Source: Thermogutta sp039793925
GTDB taxonomy: Bacteria; Planctomycetota; Planctomycetia; Pirellulales; Thermoguttaceae
Direction of reading: 5' to 3'
Length of the DNA: 64,000 nt
Assembly (NCBI RefSeq): GCF_039793925.1
Contig: NZ_JBAMME010000269.1
Location: 36,300-100,299 of the forward strand
Under the pieces are notes generated by a model. That model was not told where the DNA came from. It searched no databases and worked only from the letters and a program-made list of their open reading frames with translations. The position numbers and the translations under genes are program-made. Each line of letters opens with the position of its first letter. Within the stretch, counting starts at the first letter, position 1. Below, piece by piece: positions 1 to 8,248 of the stretch.

Positions 1-156
1 AACAGACGTATTGCTGTATCCTTATATTCCCTGGGTTACGGGCCTCGAATCCCGGCGTTACAATACCGATGCCGACGCGTCGGGCCACAAACATATTGCA
101 GCACTTGAACAGACGAGGTTACTTGTTTTCGGGCACTTACAGGCAAGGTTCGGAGA

Positions 157-1422
157 ATGGATCGATTATCGCGTCGCGAATGGCTCGGCTTAAGCCTGGC
201 TTTCGCAGCGGGGTCATCCTTACGCTGGCGACCCACTTACCAGGCTCCAATTCGCCCCCTGACGCGACCGCCGGGCTATCACTGGTTCGGATACTACGAT
301 AAGTTTCAGTTCGACCCCAACGACCGTTATGTTTTGGGAATGGAGGTCGATTTCGAACACCGCTCTCCCCGTTCGGACGATGCTATTACGCTGGGTATGA
401 TCGATCTCGATAATCACGATGAGTGGATACCCTTGGCCCGGACAACCGCATGGTCCTGGCAACAGGGATGCATGCTTCAGTGGCGCCCGGGTAGTGATTC
501 TGAAGTGGTTTTCAACGACCGCGAAGGAGATCATTACGTTGCCCGAATATTGAATGCGCACACGGGTCGATGCCGAACAATTCCCATCCCCGTTTATGCG
601 CTTTCGCCGGATGGGCGCACAGCCGTCACAACGGACTTCCGCCGTCTGGGATGGGCCCGTCCGGGTTATGGATATAACGGCATCCCCGATCCATACGTGA
701 ACGTGTCTGCGCCTGAAAACTCGGGAATCTGGCGTGTGGATTTGGAAACGGGAAAGAGTGACTTGATCCTCTCGCTGNNNNNNNNNNCGCTGGCAGAAGT
801 GGCGAGCCTTCCCTGGCAGTACGGCTCCCTGGAAGGATGTGTCCACTGGTTCAATCATTTGCTGGTCAATCCAACGGGCGACCGTTTCGTCTTTCTTCAC
901 CGATGGAAAAAAAGTGGTGGTAAATCGTGGTCCACGCGGATGCTGTCGGCAAATCTCGACGGCACGGAATTGCGCGTGGTGATCGACTCAGGTTATGTTT
1001 CCCATTTCATTTGGCGCGACGCACGCCATATCTTGGCATACTGTCGGCGGACCCCCGATAAAAACTGGGGTTTCTTTCTCTGGGAAGACCATCCACAAGG
1101 AACTGTCGAACCGGTAGGAGAAGGAATCATGGGGCCGGGCGACGGTCATTGCAACTATGTACCAGGCGGCGAGTGGATTGTGTGCGATACCTATCCCGAT
1201 GCGCAGCGTTTTCAACACGTCTATCTCTATCACGGGGCTACCAATAGACGTGTGGAACTGGCCGCGCTCCTCTCCCCGCCCCAGTACACAGGAGAATGGC
1301 GTTGCGATGCCCATCCTCGGGTGAGTCGAACCGGCCGATACATGACCGTCGATTCTCCCCACGAGGGCGGGCGGCAAATCTATTTAATTGACATTTCGTC
1401 GATCATCGAAAAAGTCTCGTAG
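157..1422 (+). CDS. Tat-exported beta-propeller protein, oligogalacturonate-lyase-like
   Basis: The product is about 416-421 residues. The N-terminus carries a twin-arginine signal (SRREWLG, residues 5-11) followed by a short hydrophobic stretch, so export in folded form is likely. The rest consists of repeated propeller-blade segments such as FDPNDRYVLGM, LSPDGRTAV, VNPTGDRFVFLHRW and VSRTGRYMTVDSPHEGG. The overall pattern, including His-rich segments (GDGHCNYVP, CDAHPRVS), resembles the oligogalacturonate lyase/TolB-like seven-bladed propellers common in planctomycetes. Lyase activity itself is inference. The gene is interrupted by a 10-N gap that keeps frame and is probably spurious. The start is an ATG with a weak GGAG just upstream, and the Tat motif fixes it. 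It lies 28 bp upstream of the large DUF5107-TPR protein on the same strand, so co-transcription is plausible. Confidence 0.75.
   Translation: MDRLSRREWLGLSLAFAAGSSLRWRPTYQAPIRPLTRPPGYHWFGYYDKFQFDPNDRYVLGMEVDFEHRSPRSDDAITLGMIDLDNHDEWIPLARTTAWSWQQGCMLQWRPGSDSEVVFNDREGDHYVARILNAHTGRCRTIPIPVYALSPDGRTAVTTDFRRLGWARPGYGYNGIPDPYVNVSAPENSGIWRVDLETGKSDLILSLXXXXLAEVASLPWQYGSLEGCVHWFNHLLVNPTGDRFVFLHRWKKSGGKSWSTRMLSANLDGTELRVVIDSGYVSHFIWRDARHILAYCRRTPDKNWGFFLWEDHPQGTVEPVGEGIMGPGDGHCNYVPGGEWIVCDTYPDAQRFQHVYLYHGATNRRVELAALLSPPQYTGEWRCDAHPRVSRTGRYMTVDSPHEGGRQIYLIDISSIIEKVS
778..787. other. Assembly gap (10 N) inside the propeller gene
   Basis: Ten N bases. The left flank ends and the right flank begins with the same five bases, CGCTG. 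Merging the flanks on that overlap removes 15 bases, keeps the frame, and gives a natural-looking ...LILSLAEVASLPW... across the join. The gap therefore probably contains no missing sequence. Confidence 0.9.
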
Positions 1423-1450
1423 GCGAACTCCGTCACTGAGGAGGTGAGCT

Positions 1451-4400
1451 ATGAACGATCCCCGATATGGCGTTGTCCAATGCAGCAAACGACCACGGCC
1501 CCTTTTGGTGTGGTGGCCCATTGTGTTTTTCTTCAGCCCGTTAGGACTTCCGGCAACAGGGATGGAACCCTCAGAAAGCGTGCACGTTTTCCAAACGGAG
1601 CTCACCATTCCGACCTATCCCTGGGAAGAAGATATCAACCCCAAATTTTGGGCTTTGGAAGGCGGCCCGCGGCTTTCGACAACCGTCCACAGTAGCATCG
1701 TGTATCCCTACGTCATGCAGGATCACTTACTCCGCACCAAAGTGGAGCGGACCTATCGGGCTGTGGGGCTGGAAAATGAGTATTTGCGGGTTATTTGTCT
1801 TCCGGAACTGGGTGGACGGATTCATTCCGTGTTCGATAAAACAACGGGCCAGGAGATGTTCCACTTGAATGGTGTGATAAAACCCGCCATGATTGCCATG
1901 CGCGGAGCGTGGATCTCCGGTGGGATTGAATGGAACTCGGGCCCTCACGGACACACCGTGACGTGTCTTTCGCCCGTCAACGTGGCGGCTCATCAGAATC
2001 CGGACGGCTCAGCCACACTGGAAATCTCCAACACAGAACAAATTTTCAGGACCCGCTGGATCGTTCGATTGACACTCCGCCCGGGCAAGGCATACCTGGA
2101 AGAGAGTATCTCGCTCTACAACCCAACCGACGGCATGCACCCCTATTATTTCTGGAACTGCACGGCCTTTCCGAACAAAACGGGAACTCGCTTCATCTTC
2201 CCTATGAGTTTGGGAACAGATCACAACGCGCGAGAGTTCTTCCGCTGGCCGATTCATGAGGGCAAAGATTTATCGTGGCTGAAAAACTATGAAACATACG
2301 CCTCTGTGTTTGCCGTACAGTGCACCCATGACTTTTTTGGGGCCTATGACGTTGACGCCGATCGTGGAGTCGTTCAATGGGCAGATCATCGGGAGCTCAG
2401 TGGCAAAAAGGCATGGACCTGGGGCGAATGGGAGTTCGGACGGGTCGCCGAGCAAGATCTCACGGACGAAGATGGCCCCTATATCGAGGTGCAAAGTGGT
2501 CCCCTTCCGACGCAATCTGACTATGGCCGCTTGCGTCCTCGCCAAACGGTGGCGTGGGACGAGTGGTGGTATCCTGTCCACGGGTTGGGGGATGGATTCG
2601 AATTCGCCACCCGCCATATCGCTGTCAATGTGATGCGTCGTCGAAAAGGTGTGGAACTGCGCGCAATAGCGACAGGTGTTTACAACGGGGCGACGTGTAT
2701 CATCAGCCAGGAAAATCGGGAAATCGCCCGATATTCGGTTGACCTTTCACCCCAAAAACCTGTTCGCCTTGCCGTACCGGTGGCAGCATCGCAAAGCTTT
2801 TCTGTGGAATTCCGCACCAAAGACGGCGACTTGCTGGCCGCGTATCGGTCGCCGTTGGAAATTCCCAAAATTGAACCGCCTGGTCCATCGCGATTCCGGG
2901 AAAAACCCGACGCAGAAAAATCTGCCGACGACTTCTATGGCGCCGGCGAAAAAGCTGATCTAGCAACTGATCGACGCGCGGCCCGGGAATTGTATTTGAA
3001 AGCTTTGGAAAAAGACCCCACACATGTGCGGTCATTGTGTGCACTGGCCGTGCTCGATTACGAAGCCGGACAATATGAGTCGGCACTCGCCTGGCTGACG
3101 CGCGCGTTGAAAAAATCTCCCGACGATCCGTGGTCTCTTTTTTACGCGGCGGTCTGCCATTATCAGCTCCAACACTGGGAGGAGGCAGGGAATTTGGCTG
3201 CCCGAGCGGAAAGACATGGCGATACGGCCGCAGTGGCGGCGGACCTTTCAGGACGAATCGCCATGCGGCGCGGCGACTTCAAACAAGCAGAAGGGTGTTT
3301 CCGTCGAGTATTGCAAGCAAAACCCGACGATCCTGTCGGCGAGGATCATTTGATTCTGGCCCTGTATGCTCAGGGGAAACGGCAAGAAGCCCTCAACCAG
3401 GCTGCATCGCGGGTCAGTCGTGAAACAACCGCCGTCGTTCCCGCATGGATTCTCGCAGTTGCCAAGCCCGAGGATGAACAAGCATTTGTCGACCGCATGC
3501 TTGACCGATTGGGGGAATTCGAGTTTGAAATCCTGGAGGCCGTTCACTTTCTCAAGGATGTTGGTCAGGATACTTTGGCCACCCGCCTTGCCGAGACTGT
3601 CGCGGCAGATCCGCAGGCCGTGCCCAAACTCTCGGCGATGAGCTACTGGACGCTCGCATGGTTACTGGACGGGCAGGGCAAAACAGAAACGGCCAAGCAG
3701 ATGCTGACCCAGGCGGTGCAACGCAGAGTGCCTAAACGGTTCGCTTCGCGTGTGGAAGAAATTCCCATCCTGAAGTACGTTGTGGCCGCTAATCCTGCGG
3801 ACGGTCACGCATGGTTCCAGCTTGGCTGCCTGCTGGCTGCGCTGGGTCGTGTGGACGAAGCGGTGCCTTTTTGGAAAGGGGCCGCGGAACGAGAGCCGTC
3901 AAACAGTGTGGCCTGGCGCAATCTGGGACTGGAGGCAGCAGCGCGGGGCGATCTCGCGGCCGCGGAGAGGTATTATCTTCAGGCCATCAAATCAAATCCG
4001 CAGGACCAGACACTCTATCGCGATCTTGCCGAACTTCTCGTTGCAGCTGGTCGCCGCAGTGAGGCCATCCAACTTGTGGAAACCATGCCGCTCTCCGGCG
4101 TGCGGCGAACCGATCTCACAGTGCTCCTGGCTCAGATGTATTTCGACGCCGAGCAATATGACGACTGCCTGCGGGTGCTGGAAAACGCGCCCTATTTTAC
4201 CAACTGGGAAGGGCAGGATGTCGTGTGGCGGCTCTTTAATCGTGCCCATATTCGTCGCGGCCAGCAACGAATGGATCGCGGTGATGTTCGTTCCGCGCTG
4301 GCGGACTTTGAGGCGGCTCTTACCTACCCGAAGAACCTGCACGTAGGACGATCCAATAAACCGATCGAAGCGCCCGCGCGATACTGGCAGGGGATCGCAC

Positions 4401-5221
4401 TCGCCAAGCTCGGTCGCCTTGAAGAAGCCAAAGAGGCATGGCAGGTGGGAGCCAGCTTGCCTTCCGTCGCCGGAGAGCAAGATGAATACCGCGAAAAGTG
4501 CCGCAAAGCCCTTCAAGAGTTACCGGACAGTGTGGGGACGCAGCGGATTTTTCTCTTCGAACCTGTTTACCGTTGCTTCAAAATTGAGCGTGACCTGGAA
4601 TTGACTGGTGGCCTCGACGATCCGCTTTGGCACGCGGCGCCCGTCGCCGAGCTCAGCGACCCAATTGCAGGAAAGTCTGCGCGTTACAAGACGCGGGTGA
4701 GACTCCTCTACAATGACCGGTATCTCTATGTGGGGTTTCAATGTGAGGATGATTTCGTCTGGGGGACGCTCAGGGAACGAGACACTCCCGTTTATGACGA
4801 GGAGTGTGTGGAGGTTTTCCTGTGTCCGACGGGGAATCCCCGACTCTACTATGAATTGAATGTGAGTCCGCTCAACACGGTGTTCGACGCATTCATCCTC
4901 AATGGGCGACCGGTTGGCGGCGAGCGAGTCCGGTTTATCGGGCTGAAAGACTTCACCTGCGATGGACTCGTGACTAGAGTGGCCGTTGACGGAAAAATCG
5001 GCGAGCACGGCGCCACGGGCTGGTGCGCCGAATATGCCATTCCATTCAAGGCCATCGTGGGAGCTCCCACAGAAATTCCGCGGCCCGGCGAACAATGGTT
5101 TATCAACCTTTTTCGAATCGACGCCCTCAACCCGCAGGAGCGTGATTACTACTCCTGGGTGCCGACCGGCGCTGTGGATTTTCACCGACCGTGGCGATTC
5201 GGAATCCTGAAATTCGACTAA
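1451..5221 (+). CDS. DUF5107 - TPR repeats - CBM9-like exported protein
   Basis: This is a 1256-residue multidomain protein. A hydrophobic N-terminal segment (residues 18-36, LLVWWPIVFFFSPLG) looks like a signal peptide or anchor. Residues about 70-360 match the DUF5107 fold (galactose-mutarotase-like; PELGGRIHSVFDK, GGIEWNSGPHGH, PYYFWNCTAFPN). Residues about 485-960 are TPR units (ALAVLDYEAGQYESALAWL, DLAAAERYYLQAIKSNP). Residues about 1010-1256 resemble a family 9 carbohydrate-binding/DOMON-like module (GGLDDPLWHAAPVAEL, YLYVGFQCEDDFVWG, DEECVEVFLCP). The architecture suggests glycan binding, perhaps with sugar epimer handling, on the outer side of the inner membrane. Substrate is unknown. 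A strong AGGAGGTGA stands 5 bp before the ATG. The gene follows the Tat-exported propeller gene closely and probably shares its transcript. Confidence 0.8.
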   Translation: MNDPRYGVVQCSKRPRPLLVWWPIVFFFSPLGLPATGMEPSESVHVFQTELTIPTYPWEEDINPKFWALEGGPRLSTTVHSSIVYPYVMQDHLLRTKVERTYRAVGLENEYLRVICLPELGGRIHSVFDKTTGQEMFHLNGVIKPAMIAMRGAWISGGIEWNSGPHGHTVTCLSPVNVAAHQNPDGSATLEISNTEQIFRTRWIVRLTLRPGKAYLEESISLYNPTDGMHPYYFWNCTAFPNKTGTRFIFPMSLGTDHNAREFFRWPIHEGKDLSWLKNYETYASVFAVQCTHDFFGAYDVDADRGVVQWADHRELSGKKAWTWGEWEFGRVAEQDLTDEDGPYIEVQSGPLPTQSDYGRLRPRQTVAWDEWWYPVHGLGDGFEFATRHIAVNVMRRRKGVELRAIATGVYNGATCIISQENREIARYSVDLSPQKPVRLAVPVAASQSFSVEFRTKDGDLLAAYRSPLEIPKIEPPGPSRFREKPDAEKSADDFYGAGEKADLATDRRAARELYLKALEKDPTHVRSLCALAVLDYEAGQYESALAWLTRALKKSPDDPWSLFYAAVCHYQLQHWEEAGNLAARAERHGDTAAVAADLSGRIAMRRGDFKQAEGCFRRVLQAKPDDPVGEDHLILALYAQGKRQEALNQAASRVSRETTAVVPAWILAVAKPEDEQAFVDRMLDRLGEFEFEILEAVHFLKDVGQDTLATRLAETVAADPQAVPKLSAMSYWTLAWLLDGQGKTETAKQMLTQAVQRRVPKRFASRVEEIPILKYVVAANPADGHAWFQLGCLLAALGRVDEAVPFWKGAAEREPSNSVAWRNLGLEAAARGDLAAAERYYLQAIKSNPQDQTLYRDLAELLVAAGRRSEAIQLVETMPLSGVRRTDLTVLLAQMYFDAEQYDDCLRVLENAPYFTNWEGQDVVWRLFNRAHIRRGQQRMDRGDVRSALADFEAALTYPKNLHVGRSNKPIEAPARYWQGIALAKLGRLEEAKEAWQVGASLPSVAGEQDEYREKCRKALQELPDSVGTQRIFLFEPVYRCFKIERDLELTGGLDDPLWHAAPVAELSDPIAGKSARYKTRVRLLYNDRYLYVGFQCEDDFVWGTLRERDTPVYDEECVEVFLCPTGNPRLYYELNVSPLNTVFDAFILNGRPVGGERVRFIGLKDFTCDGLVTRVAVDGKIGEHGATGWCAEYAIPFKAIVGAPTEIPRPGEQWFINLFRIDALNPQERDYYSWVPTGAVDFHRPWRFGILKFD

Positions 5222-5313
5222 GCGGAATAAATCTCTCGCTGGAAAAGTGGGGAAAAACCGACAGGCGCGAGCTCGGACGGGCCATTTTCACCCAGAGTGT
5301 CCCTCTGCACCGA

Positions 5314-6705
5314 TCATTCCTCGTCTGGAGGAATCAGTCCATATTGAACCAGCCGCCTATAGAGGCGCGGACGGGATACGCCAAGCATTTTGGCAGCCAG
5401 TGACTTGTTGCCTCGTGCCCGCCGTAGTGCCCGCGCTAGAAGCTCTTTTTCCACCTGGGCGAGAAACGCAGGCAGGGAAATCTTTTCGGGCTCTTTCAAA
5501 CTTCGCAGTCTTCTCTGAAAAGCCCAGCGGAAGTCCTGGGGCAGATCACCAGTTCCGACAAGCGTTCCTTCTGCGCGATTGTGAGCATGCTGCACAACAC
5601 TGGCCAGCTCGACATAATTATTCGGCCAATCGTGCTGAACCAGAATATCCAGCACTTCCGACGTAAAGCCCATCACCTGCTTGGATTGTTTCGCATTACA
5701 ATCTTCCAGCATCGTCTGCGCAATTAAGGGAATGTCTTCCCGACGCTCACGAATCGGTGGAACAAAGATCAAAAAAGTGCTTAGCATTTGGCCAAGGTCT
5801 TCGATAAGCTTCCCCTGGGACACCAGCGTCATCAGCTCGAACTGAGTTGTGGCAATGACCCGTATTCCCTGCGCACGGCGAAGGAACTCGTAGAGGACCT
5901 GCTGCGTTGGCCATGGGAGTTGATGCAAATCCTCCAGTATGAATGTGTGGGTTAAACCTGGCGGAAGCGGGATCGCTGCAAATGCCTGAAGAGTGTTTCG
6001 AAGGATATCCGGGTCGAGCTCCTCACAAGGCAGCGGAACCAGGCATTGCTGCGGATCTGGACATGCTGCGTAGAAGATGGCTTTTGCTAGTTCAGTACCG
6101 TGGCCCCCGGGAGGTTCAACGATAACCACATGGCTGGTGAGACTTGCGGCTGCCTCCACCTGTTGCCGCATCCTTTTGGCCACAGCACTAGTTCCCACGA
6201 GTAGATGCGCATGGAATCGCGTGGCAACAGCCTGGCGGAATTCTCGGATCTGTTCGTGAAGCGCCAATGCCTGTGATTGCTGCCGAGCGGCGTCAGGTGC
6301 GACATCGGTCACCTGCGGCGCAGTATCCGTGCCGTCCCTGTCGGCGACGACCACAAGCAGTGCCGGTCGCCCTTCGCCGTCGTGGACGCGTAGAAACCGA
6401 GCCTGCCGTCTGCGAAGCTGGCCGTCGGGAGTAAGACACGCTACGGTCCCCAGGGTTTGCTCGCGCTCAAAAGCGCCTGGAGGGGGACACAGCCCGGCAG
6501 CCAGAGCGTCCCCCGGTTCCAGGTCGAAACTGCTGTGGAATGCGCATCGGCGGTCGACGATGTCTTCTTCCCGGCAGGCCAGCCATTCCAGACACGCGCG
6601 ATTGCAAAACCGGATGCGCCATTGTCCGTCGACGAAGTAAACGGGTTCCCGGAGGAGATTGAGCAGACGGGCAATCTGACTGCGTGAACGCTTTTCCGAC
6701 ATCAT
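5314..6705 (-). CDS. PAS - degenerate AAA+ - Fis-type HTH regulator (sigma54-activator-like)
   Basis: The 463-residue product begins with a PAS-like domain (residues about 10-60, LREPVYFVDGQWRIRFCN). A central domain with the layout of bacterial enhancer-binding AAA+ proteins follows (about 165-390), then a Fis-type helix-turn-helix (about 420-457, ARGNKSLAAKMLGVSRPRLYRRL). The ATPase is degenerate. The Walker A position reads PGGHGTE (199-205) with no Lys, Walker B reads TFILED (254-259) with the acidic pair shifted, and the stretch that should carry GAFTGA is missing. The arginine-rich PPIRERREDI (317-326) and a weakened WPNN segment remain. It therefore probably binds DNA but does not hydrolyse ATP or remodel sigma54. 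It is transcribed divergently from the epimerase-like gene at 6964, a possible target. The start could be either of two adjacent ATGs. Confidence 0.8.
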   Translation of the reverse strand: MMSEKRSRSQIARLLNLLREPVYFVDGQWRIRFCNRACLEWLACREEDIVDRRCAFHSSFDLEPGDALAAGLCPPPGAFEREQTLGTVACLTPDGQLRRRQARFLRVHDGEGRPALLVVVADRDGTDTAPQVTDVAPDAARQQSQALALHEQIREFRQAVATRFHAHLLVGTSAVAKRMRQQVEAAASLTSHVVIVEPPGGHGTELAKAIFYAACPDPQQCLVPLPCEELDPDILRNTLQAFAAIPLPPGLTHTFILEDLHQLPWPTQQVLYEFLRRAQGIRVIATTQFELMTLVSQGKLIEDLGQMLSTFLIFVPPIRERREDIPLIAQTMLEDCNAKQSKQVMGFTSEVLDILVQHDWPNNYVELASVVQHAHNRAEGTLVGTGDLPQDFRWAFQRRLRSLKEPEKISLPAFLAQVEKELLARALRRARGNKSLAAKMLGVSRPRLYRRLVQYGLIPPDEE

Positions 6706-6888
6706 TCGTTTTCAGCGCCCTACCGTTTTTTCTGAACGTCATCGAGCTGTGATTCTCTATCGTCCGAGCAACGCTACTCACCGATGATCGACTTTCTGAC
6801 CTTTTGCTAGGCTAATCCCGCTGCTACGTGTCCCACAAGGGGGACAACCGTAGTTCCCTCAAATCGCTCCCCCAGCGAAAAATTTCAG

Positions 6889-6918
6889 TTTCCAGCCTCG
6901 CAACAATGAAAATACAAT
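6889..6918 (+). promoter_or_regulatory. Candidate sigma70-type promoter upstream of the epimerase-like gene
   Basis: TTTCCA at 6889-6894 and TACAAT at 6913-6918 are separated by 18 bp, about 45 bp before the ATG at 6964. The -10 box differs from consensus at one base and the -35 box at two. The site lies in the intergenic region shared with the divergent regulator gene. Confidence 0.35.
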
Positions 6919-6963
6919 AGAAATTTAACGCCGGTTTTGATAGGCCGCGAGGAGTTGCCTGCA

Positions 6964-7449
6964 ATGCCAGAAGTGCAATTTCGTGATGGTAAAATCGAGG
7001 GAGTTCAGATCCGTCCCTTGCGACGTTTTTCCGACGCGCGAGGCTGGCTTGTGGAGTTGTTCCGTCACGACGAACTCACCCCGGAGCTCTATCCGGTGAT
7101 GGCTTACGTGAGCGAGACCCTCCCCGGCGTTGTTCGCGGGCCTCACGAGCATCGTGACCAAACAGATTATTTTGCCTTCATTGGCCCGGGTGATTTCAAG
7201 CTTTACCTATGGGACTATCGGAGGGATTCTCCCACCTACCTGGTCGCGCAAAAACTGATTGTGGGCGAGTCGAACGCCGTGTGCGTTACCATTCCGCCTG
7301 GAGTGGTCCACGCGTACAAGAATGTTTCGGACAAGCCAGGGTTGGTATTCAATGCACCCAATCGACTGTACGCGGGTTGGGGCAAGAGGGAGAAGGTGGA
7401 CGAGATTCGCTATGAAGACATCCCCGATTCACCGTTTGTGCTCGACTGA
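6964..7449 (+). CDS. dTDP-4-dehydrorhamnose 3,5-epimerase (RmlC)-family cupin protein
   Basis: The product is 161 residues and spans essentially the whole cupin domain of the RmlC/RfbC family. Visible family features are the early LRRFSDARGWLVELFR segment, the histidine-containing VVRGPHEHRDQTDYF, the strand FKLYLWDYR, and the late IPPGVVHAYKNVSD. RmlC enzymes epimerise C3 and C5 of a dTDP-4-keto-6-deoxyhexose for rhamnose-type sugars. No rmlA, rmlB or rmlD gene is nearby, so a related sugar-nucleotide epimerase or isomerase role is equally possible. The ATG at 6964 is chosen over an upstream in-frame TTG because GAGGAG sits 9 bp before it. The gene is divergent from the degenerate regulator gene. 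Confidence 0.8.
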   Translation: MPEVQFRDGKIEGVQIRPLRRFSDARGWLVELFRHDELTPELYPVMAYVSETLPGVVRGPHEHRDQTDYFAFIGPGDFKLYLWDYRRDSPTYLVAQKLIVGESNAVCVTIPPGVVHAYKNVSDKPGLVFNAPNRLYAGWGKREKVDEIRYEDIPDSPFVLD

Positions 7450-7464
7450 GATAACCAAGTAACG

Positions 7465-8220
7465 TTACTCAATCTTGTCCAGATCACCCCAGGAGCTGCC
7501 GTCAAAAACGTGGTGGATTTGCCCACCGCTAACGTCCACGCGCTGGAGCGACCAGTAATATTCCTGGGGACCGATTAAATCGGCCGGGCGCTCAAAATAA
7601 CGCGAAAGTTGGGCTAGATCCAATTCCCCAATGCCCCGGTTCGGCTGTTCCGTCAGCGATCTCGGGCGGGCCAGGTTTTTCGAAATAACCAATACCCAGT
7701 ACTCCCCTGCATTGGGTAATACCACACTGAATTGTCCACCTTCATCGACGGTCGTCCACGCCCCACCGTGTTGCATCAGTTTCTCAAGGTTGCGCTGGCG
7801 CTGCGCCGAGTCTCTATCCCAGGGCCGAAGTCCTTCGATGGGCACTAAGGAATCGGGGAGCCGTTCCGCAGGCAGCGCAACCACCACGGCGCCGGCATCT
7901 GGATGGCCCATTCCTCCCCCATCCACGTATCGAATCTCACCGCTGAGCAGTACTCGCTCGTTGGAGGCCGACTTCACAGCAGCATCTACCGCTTTCGGCT
8001 GCTGAAAGGAGGATGCAGCCAACCAACCGATAGCCAGGCCTCCCAGGGTACAACCCACGAGCACGAAATAGTACCACGACAGCGCCGCGCGTCTCACGAG
8101 TACATACTCTGATAGCAGTTGGCCTATGTTCTGGGGCGCAGGGCCTCCCTTCCCTGGTGGCTGAGAGTCCCCGAGCTGGGAACTGGGAGAATGGACATCT
8201 CTGTTGTCCGGATAATCCAT
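7465..8220 (-). CDS. Single-span membrane protein with a carboxypeptidase-regulatory-like domain
   Basis: A 251-residue protein. A proline/glycine-rich N-terminal tail of about 45 residues is followed by one transmembrane segment (YYFVLVGCTLGGLAIGWLAA, about residues 50-69) and a C-terminal extracytoplasmic domain. That domain begins LLSGEIRYVDGGG and includes DEGGQFSVVLPNAGEYWVLV, the pattern of small beta-sandwich carboxypeptidase-regulatory or transthyretin-like domains. It has no recognisable catalytic motif. The start ATG has no clear ribosome binding site. It is 28 bp downstream of the PQQ-propeller gene on the same strand, so the two may form a transcription unit with an envelope role. 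Confidence 0.6.
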   Translation of the reverse strand: MDYPDNRDVHSPSSQLGDSQPPGKGGPAPQNIGQLLSEYVLVRRAALSWYYFVLVGCTLGGLAIGWLAASSFQQPKAVDAAVKSASNERVLLSGEIRYVDGGGMGHPDAGAVVVALPAERLPDSLVPIEGLRPWDRDSAQRQRNLEKLMQHGGAWTTVDEGGQFSVVLPNAGEYWVLVISKNLARPRSLTEQPNRGIGELDLAQLSRYFERPADLIGPQEYYWSLQRVDVSGGQIHHVFDGSSWGDLDKIE

Positions 8221-8248
8221 AAGCGCCCAGGCTTCTTTAAATGCCTGC

